DNA of 64,000 bases from Pseudoalteromonas flavipulchra NCIMB 2033 = ATCC BAA-314 (GCA_000814665.1 JWIH01000011.1:124001-188000); one strand, 5' to 3'; counted from the first letter of the stretch, positions 10,897-21,179 are shown. Notes: generated from the letters alone by a model not told the origin. Made by a program: numbers and translations.

Positions 10897-11282
10897 TAGT
10901 TACCTCAAAATGACGTTTCGTCCAATGCTTATCAATATTTAGTTTAGCATCGGCGTTTTAGCTTGCTACTCACTTTAACAACACCTGTTGCATTCATAAT
11001 GCCAAGCTTTAAGCAGCGGTAGAATCTCGGGATACATGGCTAAAATAAGCATGACCGCCTGTCATGATGTTCTACACTTTGACTGCTATTCGGCATATGT
11101 TCACAAAGAATGTGTATTATAAGTCATTAAGTCACTGGCACGCATTGCTGTTTGCCAAAACTTGAGTAAAATAGTCAGGAATTATAATATCACTATATAG
11201 GCCAATGGTATAGAAAAGTGGGCTGATGTTAGCTACCTTTCGTATGCGTTATTGGCAAATCAACCAAAAAATGGAGATTAAT
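10897..11282. promoter_or_regulatory. grxD-sodB divergent intergenic region
   Basis: There is no gene in this stretch. The sodB side contains an IscR-like site overlapping a plausible promoter (TATAAT at 11183-11188). The rest shows no recognisable signal. Confidence 0.6.
11158..11182. promoter_or_regulatory. IscR type 1-like site upstream of sodB
   Basis: The 25 bases match 22 positions of the E. coli type 1 IscR consensus (ATASYYGACTRWWWYAGTCRRSTAT), including the ATAGTC half and the A/T centre. The site ends just before a TATAAT -10 candidate, so holo-IscR binding would repress sodB. This is a hand alignment. Confidence 0.5.
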
Positions 11283-11864
11283 ATGGCATTTGAACTACCG
11301 TCACTACCTTATGCACTAAATGCTCTTGAGCCGCACGTTTCTCAAGAGACGCTAGAATTCCACCACGGTAAGCACCACAACACATACGTTGTAAAGCTTA
11401 ACGGTCTTATCGAAGGTACTGACTTTGAAGGTAAATCACTAGAAGAGATCGTATGTAGCTCTGAAGGTGGTGTTTTCAACAATGCTGCTCAAATCTGGAA
11501 CCACACTTTCTACTGGCACAGCCTTGCGCCAAATGCAGGTGGCGAACCAACAGGTAAAGTTGCTGAACTAATTAATGCAAAATGGGGCTCATTCGCAGCA
11601 TTCCAAGAAGCTTTCAACGACAAAGCAGTTAACAACTTTGGTTCAAGCTGGACTTGGTTAGTACAACTTGCTGACGGCTCTCTAGATATCGTTAACACTT
11701 CAAATGCAGCGACTCCGCTGACTGAAGAAGGTGTTACCCCTATCATCACAGTTGACCTGTGGGAACACGCTTACTACATCGATTACCGTAATGTTCGTCC
11801 TGATTACCTTAAAGGTTTCTGGGCACTTGTTAACTGGGATTTCGCTAACAGCAACCTAGCTTAA
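11283..11864 (+). CDS. sodB: Superoxide dismutase (Fe)
   Basis: This is a 193-residue Fe-type superoxide dismutase, a cytoplasmic enzyme converting superoxide to peroxide and oxygen. It starts [17 protein letters not shown], the canonical SodB N-terminus. An SD-like GGAG precedes ATG 11283, so the frame open upstream to 11226 is not used. Metal ligands are visible: His in LEFHHGKHH, His in WNHTFYW, Asp and His in VDLWEHAYY. Gln in the FGSSWTWL neighbourhood and the absence of an Mn-type signature favour iron. It is monocistronic with a strong downstream terminator. Confidence 0.96.
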   Translation: MAFELPSLPYALNALEPHVSQETLEFHHGKHHNTYVVKLNGLIEGTDFEGKSLEEIVCSSEGGVFNNAAQIWNHTFYWHSLAPNAGGEPTGKVAELINAKWGSFAAFQEAFNDKAVNNFGSSWTWLVQLADGSLDIVNTSNAATPLTEEGVTPIITVDLWEHAYYIDYRNVRPDYLKGFWALVNWDFANSNLA

Positions 11865-11892
11865 CATCAACTATCAGTATTGATGCAACAAT

Positions 11893-11915
11893 GGGGCGCA
11901 CAGGCGCCCTTTTTC
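11893..11915 (+). terminator. Rho-independent terminator of sodB
   Basis: GGGCGC-acag-GCGCCC is followed by TTTTT, about 30 bp past the sodB stop. Confidence 0.92.
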
Positions 11916-12049
11916 ATGCCTGTAACTCAACATTAATACATAAAAAATCTAGTTTTTTTTGGGTATTCTTCATATCACGACTAAGCTTTAAGTAACCTTT
12001 CCAAATCTGTGATCCGCAAACCACACCAAGTAGCTTATTGGAGGTCGTT

Positions 12050-13972
12050 ATGACAATATTTGAACATTATCAGGCCAGATATGAAGCCGCGCAAGAAGAA
12101 GAGTACACCATCGCGGAATTTCTTGAAATTTGTAAAAATGACAAATCAGCCTATGCCAGCGCACCTGAGCGACTTCTGATGGCAATAGGCGAACCAGAAA
12201 TGATCGATACGTCGAAAGATGCCAGACTTAGCAGGCTGTTTTCGAATAGAGTAATAGCTCGATATCCTGCCTTCAATGAGTTTTACGGTATGGAGGATGC
12301 CATTGAACAAATCGTATCGTATCTCAAACATGCCGCACAGGGGCTCGAAGAGTGCAAACAAGTACTCTATTTACTCGGCCCGGTAGGTGGTGGTAAATCG
12401 TCTATCGCAGAAAAGCTCAAGTATTTGATGCAAAAGGTGCCGGTTTATTCTTTAAAAGGCTCACCCGTTAATGACCACCCGCTTTGCTTGTTTAGCCCTC
12501 AAGAAGATGCTGACCTACTTGAAAAAGAGTACGGCATTCCTGGGCGCTATATTAAAACGATAATGTCTCCATGGGCGACCAAACGCTTACATGAGTACAA
12601 TGGAGATATTACGCAATTTAAGGTCGTAAAACGCTACCCTTCCATTCTTGATCAAATTGCTATCGCGAAAACAGAGCCAGGGGATGAAAACAACCAAGAT
12701 ATCTCAGCGCTGGTAGGCAAAGTCGATATTCGTAAACTTGAGCATTTCGCTCAAAATGACCCTGATGCTTATGCGTATTCTGGCGCGCTATGTCTTGCGA
12801 ACCAAGGTTTGATGGAATTTGTCGAGATGTTTAAAGCACCGATTAAGGTGCTACACCCGCTGCTAACTGCAACCCAAGAAGGCAACTACAATGGTACCGA
12901 GGGTATTTCCGCCCTACCATTTAGCGGGCTAATACTCGCTCACTCTAACGAGTCTGAATGGCAAACCTTTAAGAACAATAAAAACAACGAGGCATTTTTA
13001 GACCGTGTTTACATTGTCAAAGTGCCTTATTGTTTGCGCGTGTCTGAAGAAGTCAAAATTTACGAGAAGCTTATTGAAAATAGTGAGCTCAGAGAGGCTC
13101 CCTGTGCGCCTGGCACTTTAGAAACTTTAGCGAAGTTTTCAGCACTGTCTCGAATTAAAGAGCCAGAGAACTCCAGTATCTATTCAAAAATGCGGGTTTA
13201 CGATGGTGAAAGCTTAAAAGACACAGATCCAAAAGCTAAGTCCTATCAAGAATACAGAGATTATGCAGGCGTTGACGAAGGCATGAACGGCCTTTCAACT
13301 CGCTTTGCTTTTAAGATCCTCTCTCGTGTGTTTAACTTTGACCACAGTGAAGTCGCAGCAAACCCAGTTCATTTATTTTATGTACTTGAGCAGCAAATTG
13401 AGCGCGAACAATTTAACGCTGAAGTACAAGAGCGCTACCTAAGCCATCTAAAAGGGTATCTAATCCCACAATATGTCGAATTTATTGGTAAAGAACTACA
13501 AACAGCTTACCTTGAGTCGTACTCTGAGTACGGCCAAAATATTTTCGACCGCTATGTTACCTATGCAGACTTTTGGATCCAAGATCAGGAATATCGTGAT
13601 CCAGATACTGGTCAACTGTTTGATAGAGCCGCACTTAACGGCGAGCTGGAAAAGATTGAAAAGCCAGCCGGTATTTCCAATCCAAAAGATTTCCGTAACG
13701 AGATAGTCAACTTTGTTTTAAGAGCAAGAGCCCATCACAATGGTGACAATCCAGTATGGACCAGCTATGAAAAACTAAGAACGGTTATCGAGAAGAAAAT
13801 GTTCTCTAATACCGAAGACTTACTCCCTGTAATTTCATTTAATGCAAAAACCTCTGCCGAAGATCAGAAGAAGCACGAGGACTTTGTCAATCGTATGGTT
13901 GATAAAGGCTATACCCAAAAACAAGTTCGCCTACTTTCGGAATGGTATTTAAGAGTTAGAAAGTCACAGTAA
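12050..13972 (+). CDS. prkA: PrkA family serine protein kinase (YeaG)
   Basis: This 640-residue protein matches the PrkA/YeaG family: an N-terminal AAA+ ATPase module (Walker A GPVGGGKSS near residue 108) and a C-terminal kinase-like region. In E. coli, YeaG is a stress- and starvation-induced kinase. ATG 12050 is preceded by GGAGG at ideal spacing, so I reject the TTG 12 bases earlier. It is the first gene of a three-gene operon with yeaH (25 bp gap) and ycgB/SpoVR. Such trios are usually RpoS-dependent in gammaproteobacteria. Confidence 0.95.
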   Translation: MTIFEHYQARYEAAQEEEYTIAEFLEICKNDKSAYASAPERLLMAIGEPEMIDTSKDARLSRLFSNRVIARYPAFNEFYGMEDAIEQIVSYLKHAAQGLEECKQVLYLLGPVGGGKSSIAEKLKYLMQKVPVYSLKGSPVNDHPLCLFSPQEDADLLEKEYGIPGRYIKTIMSPWATKRLHEYNGDITQFKVVKRYPSILDQIAIAKTEPGDENNQDISALVGKVDIRKLEHFAQNDPDAYAYSGALCLANQGLMEFVEMFKAPIKVLHPLLTATQEGNYNGTEGISALPFSGLILAHSNESEWQTFKNNKNNEAFLDRVYIVKVPYCLRVSEEVKIYEKLIENSELREAPCAPGTLETLAKFSALSRIKEPENSSIYSKMRVYDGESLKDTDPKAKSYQEYRDYAGVDEGMNGLSTRFAFKILSRVFNFDHSEVAANPVHLFYVLEQQIEREQFNAEVQERYLSHLKGYLIPQYVEFIGKELQTAYLESYSEYGQNIFDRYVTYADFWIQDQEYRDPDTGQLFDRAALNGELEKIEKPAGISNPKDFRNEIVNFVLRARAHHNGDNPVWTSYEKLRTVIEKKMFSNTEDLLPVISFNAKTSAEDQKKHEDFVNRMVDKGYTQKQVRLLSEWYLRVRKSQ

Positions 13973-13997
13973 CTTGTTAGTATGAAGAGGGTGTTAT

Positions 13998-15281
13998 ATG
14001 GCGCATTTTATTGACCGCCGTCTTAACGGCAAAAATAAGAGCACTCTGAACCGCCAACGTTTTATCCGCCGCTACAAAAAGCAGATAAAGAAAGCGGTTT
14101 CAGAGGCCATCAACAAACGTAGTGTGACTGATATCTCCAGTGGCGAAAGCATTTCTATCCCACAACGAGATATCAGCGAGCCCACTTTCCATCAGGGAAA
14201 AGGGGGAGACAGAGAGCTCATTCACCCAGGTAACGATCAATTTTCAACGGGCGATCGGATCCAGCGCCCTCCTTCTGGGCAAGGTGGTGGGTCAGGTGAT
14301 GGCGAGGCAAGTAACCAAGGTGAAGGACAAGACGACTTTGTATTCTCTATTTCAAAAGACGAATACTTAGACCTATTGTTTGAAGACTTGGAGTTACCCA
14401 ACTTACAACAAAGCCAGTTAGATAAATTAATGCAAATGAAAACGCATCGAGCTGGTTTTTGTAATGATGGTATGCCTAGCAACTTAGATATTGTACGCAG
14501 TTTAAAAGGCTCAATGGCACGCCGTATTGCGATGACCTCGAGTAAACGCCGAGAGTTAAGGGAATTAGAGGAAGAACTTGCGAATATGCTTGCTGAACCA
14601 GTTCCTCCTCAACAGAAAATCAATGATATAGAACTGCGGATCCAAGTGCTAAAAGAGCAAATAGCCGCGGTGCCTTTCATCGACAATTACGATTTACGCT
14701 TTCGTAATTACGAAAGGCGTCCACACCCCACCAGCAAAGCGGTTATGTTTTGCTTGATGGATGTGTCTGGCTCAATGGATCAAGCTACAAAAGACATGGC
14801 AAAACGTTTTTATATTTTGCTCTATCAGTTCTTAACCCGCACTTATAAAGATATTGAGGTAGTCTATATCCGCCACCATACCCAAGCAAAAGAAGTAGAC
14901 GAGCAAGAGTTTTTCTACTCGCAAGAGACTGGTGGCACAATTGTCTCAAGTGCGCTGAAATTAATGGATGAAATCATTCAAGAGCGTTATGCCCAAGGCG
15001 ATTGGAATATTTACGCCGCACAAGCCTCTGACGGTGATAACTGGGCAGATGATTCTCCACAATGCACCCAGATACTCTCTAACAAACTACTTAAAATTGT
15101 CCGCTACTATGCGTATATAGAGATAACGACCCGTGCACACCAAAGTCTGTGGCGGGAGTATCAAGGAGTAGCCAACTCATTTGACAACTTTGCTATGCAG
15201 CACATTCGAGGTGTAGAAGATATTTATCCTATCTTTAGAGAATTGTTCAAGAAGAACAAAAATAAGCAAAGTGCGGCATAA
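13998..15281 (+). CDS. yeaH: YeaH/YhbH family protein (DUF444)
   Basis: This 427-residue DUF444 protein has a disordered basic N-terminus, a Gly/Gln-rich linker (about residues 75-110) and a C-terminal von Willebrand A-like domain. The MIDAS-type motif is visible in [11 protein letters not shown]. Partners of PrkA in bacteria and spore formers, these proteins act in general stress responses; the molecular role is not established. It lies between prkA and ycgB in one operon. Confidence 0.93.
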   Translation: MAHFIDRRLNGKNKSTLNRQRFIRRYKKQIKKAVSEAINKRSVTDISSGESISIPQRDISEPTFHQGKGGDRELIHPGNDQFSTGDRIQRPPSGQGGGSGDGEASNQGEGQDDFVFSISKDEYLDLLFEDLELPNLQQSQLDKLMQMKTHRAGFCNDGMPSNLDIVRSLKGSMARRIAMTSSKRRELRELEEELANMLAEPVPPQQKINDIELRIQVLKEQIAAVPFIDNYDLRFRNYERRPHPTSKAVMFCLMDVSGSMDQATKDMAKRFYILLYQFLTRTYKDIEVVYIRHHTQAKEVDEQEFFYSQETGGTIVSSALKLMDEIIQERYAQGDWNIYAAQASDGDNWADDSPQCTQILSNKLLKIVRYYAYIEITTRAHQSLWREYQGVANSFDNFAMQHIRGVEDIYPIFRELFKKNKNKQSAA

Positions 15282-15299
15282 TTTTTGGGAGGTTGCGCG

Positions 15300-16805
15300 A
15301 TGACATATCAGCCAATTGACGATGGTCCAGATTGGACCTTTGATTTACTTGATACTTATCATCAGGAAATTGCTCGTGTAGCTGAGCATTACAGACTTGA
15401 CACTTACCCAAATCAAATTGAGGTGATCACAGCTGAGCAGATGATGGATGCCTACTCAAGTGTGGGCATGCCAATTGGTTATGCACATTGGTCGTACGGT
15501 AAAAAATTTATCCAGACTGAGCAAACCTACAAACGAGGTCAAATGGGTCTTGCCTACGAGATTGTGATTAACTCTAATCCTTGTATTGCGTACTTAATGG
15601 AAGAAAATACCATGCCTATGCAGGCACTGGTAATGGCGCATGCGTGCTATGGTCATAATTCTTTCTTCAAGGGTAACTATCTATTTAAAACCTGGACAGA
15701 CGCATCATCCATCATTGATTACTTGGTATTTGCTAAAAATTATGTCGCCAAATGTGAAGAAAAGTACGGTATTGATGAGGTAGAAAACCTGATTGACTCT
15801 TGTCATGCGTTAATGAATTACGGGGTTGATCGATATAAAAGGCCGCAACGGATCTCTATGTTTGAAGAGCAAAAACGGCAAAAAGAACGGGAAGATTATT
15901 TGCAGTCCCAAGTTAATGAATTATGGCGAACCATTCCTAAAGGTGAAGATGAAGAAACCGACAACCGTGCTCGTTTCCCATCGGAACCTCAGGAAAATAT
16001 ACTGTATTTCATCGAGAAAAATGCCCCATTGTTGGAGTCTTGGCAACGCGAGATTATTCGTATTGTGCGTAAAGTATCACAGTACTTCTACCCGCAAAGA
16101 CAAACTCAAGTCATGAATGAAGGCTGGGCTACATTTTGGCATTACACTATTTTGAACCACTTATATGACGAGGGAAAACTAAGTGATTCCTTTATGTTGG
16201 AGTTTTTACAAAGCCATACCAATGTTGTGTATCAACCGCCATACAATAGTAAATTTTATTCAGGGATAAACCCCTATGCGCTCGGCTTTAATATGATGGT
16301 CGATATTCGCCGTATATGCGAAAACCCAACGGAAGAAGACAAACAGTGGTTCCCGGAATTTGCGGGGAGCAACTGGCTAGATACACTGCATTTTGCGATG
16401 CAAAATTTTAAAGACGAGAGCTTTATCAGCCAATTTTTATCTCCAAAACTCATGCGCGACTTTAAGCTTTTTACGATTGTCGACAAACAAAAATCTCCGC
16501 ACTTAGAAGTTGGCCCTATTCACGACGAAATGGGTTATCAACAACTTCGCAGTGCCCTTTCAGCGCAGTACAATTTGAGTAACCATGAGCCTAATATTCA
16601 AGTTTATGACGTCGATGTACGGGGAGATCGTTCACTTACGCTAAGGTATGTACCGCAAGGCGGGATCCCACTTGCCGCTTCAAAGCAAGAAGTGATAAAG
16701 CACCTCTACCGCTTATGGGGATTTAAAGTGAAACTTGAACAAGTAGATGAAAATGGCAATATTGAGCAGATAGCTCAATGCCCTGAAGAGGAAAGTGAAT
16801 CGTAA
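15300..16805 (+). CDS. ycgB: SpoVR family protein (YcgB)
   Basis: This 501-residue SpoVR-like protein carries the family landmarks YAHWSYGKKF, ACYGHNSFFKGNY and MNEGWATFWHYTILN. The conserved His/Glu residues suggest a metal site. In Bacillus, SpoVR is needed for spore cortex formation; in non-sporulating gammaproteobacteria the yeaG-yeaH-ycgB trio is linked to stationary phase and stress. ATG 15300 follows GGGAGG, so the TTG at 15285 is not the start. No T-run terminator follows, only a weak imperfect hairpin near 16820-16860. Confidence 0.93.
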   Translation: MTYQPIDDGPDWTFDLLDTYHQEIARVAEHYRLDTYPNQIEVITAEQMMDAYSSVGMPIGYAHWSYGKKFIQTEQTYKRGQMGLAYEIVINSNPCIAYLMEENTMPMQALVMAHACYGHNSFFKGNYLFKTWTDASSIIDYLVFAKNYVAKCEEKYGIDEVENLIDSCHALMNYGVDRYKRPQRISMFEEQKRQKEREDYLQSQVNELWRTIPKGEDEETDNRARFPSEPQENILYFIEKNAPLLESWQREIIRIVRKVSQYFYPQRQTQVMNEGWATFWHYTILNHLYDEGKLSDSFMLEFLQSHTNVVYQPPYNSKFYSGINPYALGFNMMVDIRRICENPTEEDKQWFPEFAGSNWLDTLHFAMQNFKDESFISQFLSPKLMRDFKLFTIVDKQKSPHLEVGPIHDEMGYQQLRSALSAQYNLSNHEPNIQVYDVDVRGDRSLTLRYVPQGGIPLAASKQEVIKHLYRLWGFKVKLEQVDENGNIEQIAQCPEEESES

Positions 16806-16971
16806 CTCTGTTGGTTTGACTTAGGAGCCGGCAAACAGGTTGTATTTGCCGTGACTCCTTGCTAATGCCTAGACTCTTTAGCTGCAACTACTCTACAGTG
16901 AGGTGTGTTATTAAATTCTAGACTGCACGTAAACACTTCCAACTGCAGAGCTTCGCTATTCAAAGTGCCGG

Positions 16972-17331
16972 TTACTTAAAAAAATTGAAGCTAAGTGGAT
17001 AAATCCATACTTCCCCATTATTGGCTTTCATCGCAGCAATGATGGCAAATATAATATTAAGAATAGCTAACACAACGAACCCTAAAATACCAACCGCGAC
17101 AAAAACTAAAATACCGCAAATTATGGAATAGATGATTAAGCTAATTAACCAGTTAATAGTGGCTTTTCCGTGTTGGTCGATTGTTTCGCTTTTATCCTTA
17201 TTGGTTGCCCACATAACCACCGGTAATACAAGCCCTAGTCCCGGAGCAACAAAGCTCGCCAGCTGGCTCAAATGTAATAACATACAGTATGTATTTAGCG
17301 GCATCCCCCAGTATTCATCATTATCGTTCAT
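16972..17331 (-). CDS. DUF4870 domain-containing membrane protein
   Basis: This small membrane protein of 119 residues has the DUF4870 pattern: an N-terminal helix with LSQLASFVAPGLGLVLPVVMW, a short DQHGKATINW loop and two closely packed hydrophobic helices. Three or four transmembrane segments are likely, in the inner membrane. Function is unknown. It stands alone, convergent with ycgB. Confidence 0.8.
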   Translation of the reverse strand: MNDNDEYWGMPLNTYCMLLHLSQLASFVAPGLGLVLPVVMWATNKDKSETIDQHGKATINWLISLIIYSIICGILVFVAVGILGFVVLAILNIIFAIIAAMKANNGEVWIYPLSFNFFK

Positions 17332-17720
17332 TTTTCATTCCCTTTTATTGTTGTAAGTGATTACGCATTTCAAGCAAGTGTTTCATATTGACTGAAGTCT
17401 ATGGAATTCATTCCTAATGAGTTAAAATCATTTAAGGAACTACTATTCACCTGCCTCATCTTAAAATAAATGGCTAAAGACCTCTAATTGAGAACTCAAC
17501 TCCCCACTCCTCCATTAAAGCTAGATAAGCCATGATTTACAAGTCTTTTGATATCGAGAGCATGAGCGTAGACATCACAATTCCGGTTAACCGCTATAGT
17601 TTAAAGACAAGGGTTATTCAATTTTCACCAAGTAAATAATGTCTATTCAGACTAAGACTTTACCAATTTTGGGTATAGATTTAAGATGAACCATGGGACT
17701 CCAATCCAGACGTAAAACCA
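17332..17720. other. Intergenic region, nothing recognised
   Basis: This 389-bp AT-rich gap lies between divergent membrane-protein genes. I see no ORF with a ribosome site, no strong hairpin and no repeat. It presumably holds both promoters. Confidence 0.5.
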
Positions 17721-18380
17721 ATGGATCAATACAAAACCAAATTTGTTGTTGTTTATCTGATTGCCGCAATAATTACTGCTGCATGTCTTTTAATGAATGG
17801 ACCGATGCGTCCAGGCTTGCCTCTTGATAACACGGTAATAATGCGTATGGAGTTTATTGCCAAAAACTTAGTATTGTGGCAGTGGTCTTGGATAGCTTGG
17901 ATGTTCTCTGCACTAGGTCTGTTAGTATTTAGTGTTATTTTAGCAGATGAGCTCAAAGCAGACTTTAGAAAGCATGTTGGCCTGCTATTAGTCGCATTGG
18001 GTGTGGCCCCAGATTTAATTGCTGAAGTGATTTATGCCTTTGTTTTACCAAAAGTAGTTCATTTAGCCATGGGAGAATCTGTATTTTTACTGTTTGAGCA
18101 TATTGCAACCCATCTAACCGGTTACTTAGGTAATGGCCTTTATAATTTAGGAGGGCTTACGTTAACCTGTCTAGCCATTAAGCAAGGTATATTTAAAACA
18201 TGGGTGTCAGTGTGGGGGATCACCGCTTGGATTTTAGGTTTATTGCTGTCTGTATCTATCGCTGCTGGTCAACTTAAAGCTGCTGAGATATTTACTGCAT
18301 CAAGCATGACTCTTAGTACACTTTGGATGATTATCTTTGCACATCAAGTTTTGAGGCCTAGATGGAATACGCAATCTTAA
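17721..18380 (+). CDS. Six-helix integral membrane protein
   Basis: This 219-residue, highly hydrophobic protein has about six transmembrane segments (near residues 8-28, 52-75, 85-110, 133-150, 162-182 and 190-208). I do not recognise a specific family; some DUF4386-like membrane proteins have this general layout. The gene overlaps the next one by 19 bases, so the two are translationally coupled and probably act together. Confidence 0.7.
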   Translation: MDQYKTKFVVVYLIAAIITAACLLMNGPMRPGLPLDNTVIMRMEFIAKNLVLWQWSWIAWMFSALGLLVFSVILADELKADFRKHVGLLLVALGVAPDLIAEVIYAFVLPKVVHLAMGESVFLLFEHIATHLTGYLGNGLYNLGGLTLTCLAIKQGIFKTWVSVWGITAWILGLLLSVSIAAGQLKAAEIFTASSMTLSTLWMIIFAHQVLRPRWNTQS

Positions 18381-18847
18381 AATTAGTGCACATAGGCGCC
18401 TTGATTTTTTGGCTCGGCCCAGCTCTTGGTGCTTGGTTTGTGTTAAAAGCAATAGAAAATGAAAATATAGGACCGGTGACCGCGAAGGTGGGTCATGTAT
18501 TCTTTCTCATGGTCACACTGGAACATGTGGCATTTATAGTTCTCTTATTAACAGGCTTTTCTATGGCTTTTTTAGCTGGATGGTTTACATCTCCATGGCT
18601 CCAGCAAAAGCTACTGGTGGTCGGTCTCGTGATTATCCCATTAGAAGTTGTCGATATTTTCTTGGGAAACTGGTTAGCAGCAAAGGCATCTAAAAGTGTC
18701 CACTTGGGCATTGCAAGCGCTCAGCAACGGCGTTGGTTAGCGCTCTATCACGGCCCTTTTACTAAACTTGCACTCTTAACCATACCGGTTTCAGTTGTTA
18801 TTGTGATGTATTTAGCGGTAAGTAAGACGCCACTTTCATCACTTTAA
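18362..18847 (+). CDS. DUF2269-like membrane protein
   Basis: This 161-residue inner-membrane protein has four predicted helices. The N-terminal KLVHIGALIFWLGPALGAW, a His-containing first helix with a Trp-Leu-Gly pattern, resembles DUF2269/CopD-type four-helix proteins, some of which bind haem. A second His pair (LEHVAF, ALYHGPF) sits at helix ends. Its start lies inside the preceding membrane gene. Function is unknown. Confidence 0.65.
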   Translation: MEYAILKLVHIGALIFWLGPALGAWFVLKAIENENIGPVTAKVGHVFFLMVTLEHVAFIVLLLTGFSMAFLAGWFTSPWLQQKLLVVGLVIIPLEVVDIFLGNWLAAKASKSVHLGIASAQQRRWLALYHGPFTKLALLTIPVSVVIVMYLAVSKTPLSSL

Positions 18848-18996
18848 TTCGCAGAAATAACCGAACAATACGGCTGATTTGTCTAACAGACCGCGGTTCA
18901 TTCCACACTGATACTAAAAAGTTAGTGGGGTAAAAATTATAAAGTGGCAATATGAATAGAACCGCGCCGCACTAAAGCCACTATATAAAGATAAAT

Positions 18997-19971
18997 TTAC
19001 TCGCTGGCCATGTCTTCAGAGTATACAGTTACCCGATTTCTTCCGCCCTCTTTAGAAACATACAAAGCGCTGTCTGCCGCTTCAATCCATTGCTCATGTT
19101 TTTCAAAAGACTCTTCGTACACGGCAACACCAAGACTAACCGTAATCTTGATTTGTTGCTCATCGTAGTAAATCGATGAGTTTTCTATTAACGAGCGCAG
19201 TCTTTCGGCGAAAGTAATTGCACCTTTTACGTCTGTGTCGAGCAAAGTCACCGCAAACTCTTCACCGCCGTAGCGGCCTGCAGTATCAGTTTCTCGCAGT
19301 GTTTTGCGTAGTAAGTCTGAGATATGGCGTATAGCCTCATCTCCACCACTATGACCGTATTCATCATTAATTCGCTTAAAGTGGTCAATATCAAACATAA
19401 GAAGTGCACTTTGGCCCTGATTACGTTTCAAGCGCTTAAACTCTTGCTTTAGGCTTTCTTCCCAAAAGCCGCGATTATGCAGCTGGGTTAAACTGTCTGT
19501 ACGGCTGATTTTTTCTAATTGTTTATTCAACGACTCAAGCTCTAATTTATTGATTGCTTCGTCGGTTACATCGTATATGATCACACAAATATGCCCTACA
19601 TCCCCCGTCACTGTGGTCAACGGGATGAAAGTTGCATTCTGATACATATAATCCGCTTTGCCTGTGATAGGTCGATAATTTTTGAATCGAAAAATATAAG
19701 GCTGCTGCTCCCAAATGGTAAACGACCGATTTTTTAGCACGAACACCGGTTCAGCTTTTGATCTAAACCATTGCTCATCAATACTTGGGAACAAATCAAA
19801 AATGTCTTTATCTTTGACTGCACTGGGTAATAAGCCTGAATGATTTTCCATAAAACCATTCCATATACACACCTTGTAGTCGCGATCGAGCACCACCAAG
19901 CCAACATCTACGGTGTTAAACATATCCATTAACCAATGGATTTCATTCATATCAAAATCGGCTGCAGGCAT
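18997..19971 (-). CDS. PAS-GGDEF diguanylate cyclase
   Basis: This 324-residue protein combines an N-terminal PAS domain (about 10-130, DVGLVVLDRDYKVCIWN), a short coiled linker and a C-terminal GGDEF domain (about 155-320). The active-site loop is GGEEF (RYGGEEFAV), compatible with cyclic-di-GMP synthesis. No RxxD inhibitory site is obvious at the usual place. It has no transmembrane segment, so it is cytoplasmic. It follows a response regulator gene with a 2-bp gap, so the two form a signalling pair. Confidence 0.9.
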   Translation of the reverse strand: MPAADFDMNEIHWLMDMFNTVDVGLVVLDRDYKVCIWNGFMENHSGLLPSAVKDKDIFDLFPSIDEQWFRSKAEPVFVLKNRSFTIWEQQPYIFRFKNYRPITGKADYMYQNATFIPLTTVTGDVGHICVIIYDVTDEAINKLELESLNKQLEKISRTDSLTQLHNRGFWEESLKQEFKRLKRNQGQSALLMFDIDHFKRINDEYGHSGGDEAIRHISDLLRKTLRETDTAGRYGGEEFAVTLLDTDVKGAITFAERLRSLIENSSIYYDEQQIKITVSLGVAVYEESFEKHEQWIEAADSALYVSKEGGRNRVTVYSEDMASE

Positions 19972-19973
19972 AG

Positions 19974-20978
19974 TTAATCATCCAATAAGTAGGCTACTTT
20001 GTATTTTAATGTTTTAAGTGAGTCTTCTGTGAATAACAGCATAAGATCACAGTTGATGTTGTGGTGCTCTATGCCATAGCTAATCTCAATGGCGAGCGTT
20101 CGTTGCCATCTCGCCTTGTTGGCTTTCACAAGTTCAGCCACATCACAATGTTGACCAAGCACCACTGGATGACCTTGGCTAAACGACATATCGAGTTGCT
20201 TAGATAGCCCAGTTAAAATTGCACCAATCAAGATATTGCTAATATCCATTAACAGTTCAAGCTCAACTTTGGTATTAAGATCGCCATGATAATTCATCAA
20301 TGACGCTATCTCTTTGAAACTGGAATCATTAAGCAGTAGCAGCGCTTCACCGGAAACACCACCACCAATAAAGCCTTGGCAAACGCCCGACGTAGTTGCG
20401 CTAGCATCAATGGCTTGCAGTGCCATGTGCAGCTCATTAACTTCGAGTACATTAACGTTTGGAATAGGTAATTCGACGAATACGTTTAGCAATCGCGCCA
20501 ACAAATCCCCAGCTTGCCCCATAGCAACGTTGGTAAGCTCTTGATAGATATCGCGGATCTCAGGGTCTAGCTGCTCACCAAGTTTATGAACCAAGCTTTC
20601 TCTGATTGCTTTGTCTTTTATTCCATGATGCTCAATAATTTCAGCAAGTTTAGCAGCGTCACAGGGCTTACGGATAAAATCAATAGCGCCGAGTTCTATC
20701 ACTCGTTGGTGCGCATTAGGTTGAATGTCGCCGGAAACAACGACAGTAAGCACGGATAAATCTTGCTCGCTGATGGCTTGCAGTACTTCGTAGCCATCCA
20801 TCTGCGGCATATTTAGATCAAGGAATAGAATCTCTGGAGAAAGTGCTTTTATTTGTTTAATACAGTCGAGTCCATTCTCTGCAAATTCTACTTTAATATC
20901 CCAGTCGTCTGGCAATGAACGCGCCAGCTGCCGACGGGCAAGTTTTGAATCGTCACAAATTAGGACTAGTGTTGACAT
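19974..20978 (-). CDS. Response regulator with CheC/CheX-like phosphatase domain
   Basis: This 334-residue protein has an N-terminal receiver domain with the acidic pair DD (9-10), phospho-acceptor Asp54 (FLDLNMPQMDG) and conserved Lys (IRKPCD). After a linker, the C-terminal half (about 145-330) resembles the CheC/CheX/FliY phosphatase fold (ELTNVAMGQAGDLLARLL; ELLMDISNILIGAILTGL). Such fusions would dephosphorylate a receiver. I chose ATG 20978 rather than 21014 because the receiver begins there (MSTLVLICDDSK). It is co-transcribed with the PAS-GGDEF gene just downstream. Confidence 0.85.
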   Translation of the reverse strand: MSTLVLICDDSKLARRQLARSLPDDWDIKVEFAENGLDCIKQIKALSPEILFLDLNMPQMDGYEVLQAISEQDLSVLTVVVSGDIQPNAHQRVIELGAIDFIRKPCDAAKLAEIIEHHGIKDKAIRESLVHKLGEQLDPEIRDIYQELTNVAMGQAGDLLARLLNVFVELPIPNVNVLEVNELHMALQAIDASATTSGVCQGFIGGGVSGEALLLLNDSSFKEIASLMNYHGDLNTKVELELLMDISNILIGAILTGLSKQLDMSFSQGHPVVLGQHCDVAELVKANKARWQRTLAIEISYGIEHHNINCDLMLLFTEDSLKTLKYKVAYLLDD

Positions 20979-21179
20979 ACAAGCTCTCTTTCTGTTTCCC
21001 ATGCGTATCGGCACGATGTCGGGAAGTTTTAGTTATAATTATGAGATTAAAGCTTAAAATTGCGACATATGTTAATAAAATGACGCCATCTTGACAATCT
21101 AAATGTCACTTAAGCTTGGTTAGTTACTGTCAGTATAATACACTCAAATCAATTAAGTTAACTTCAAAAGGAATACTTT

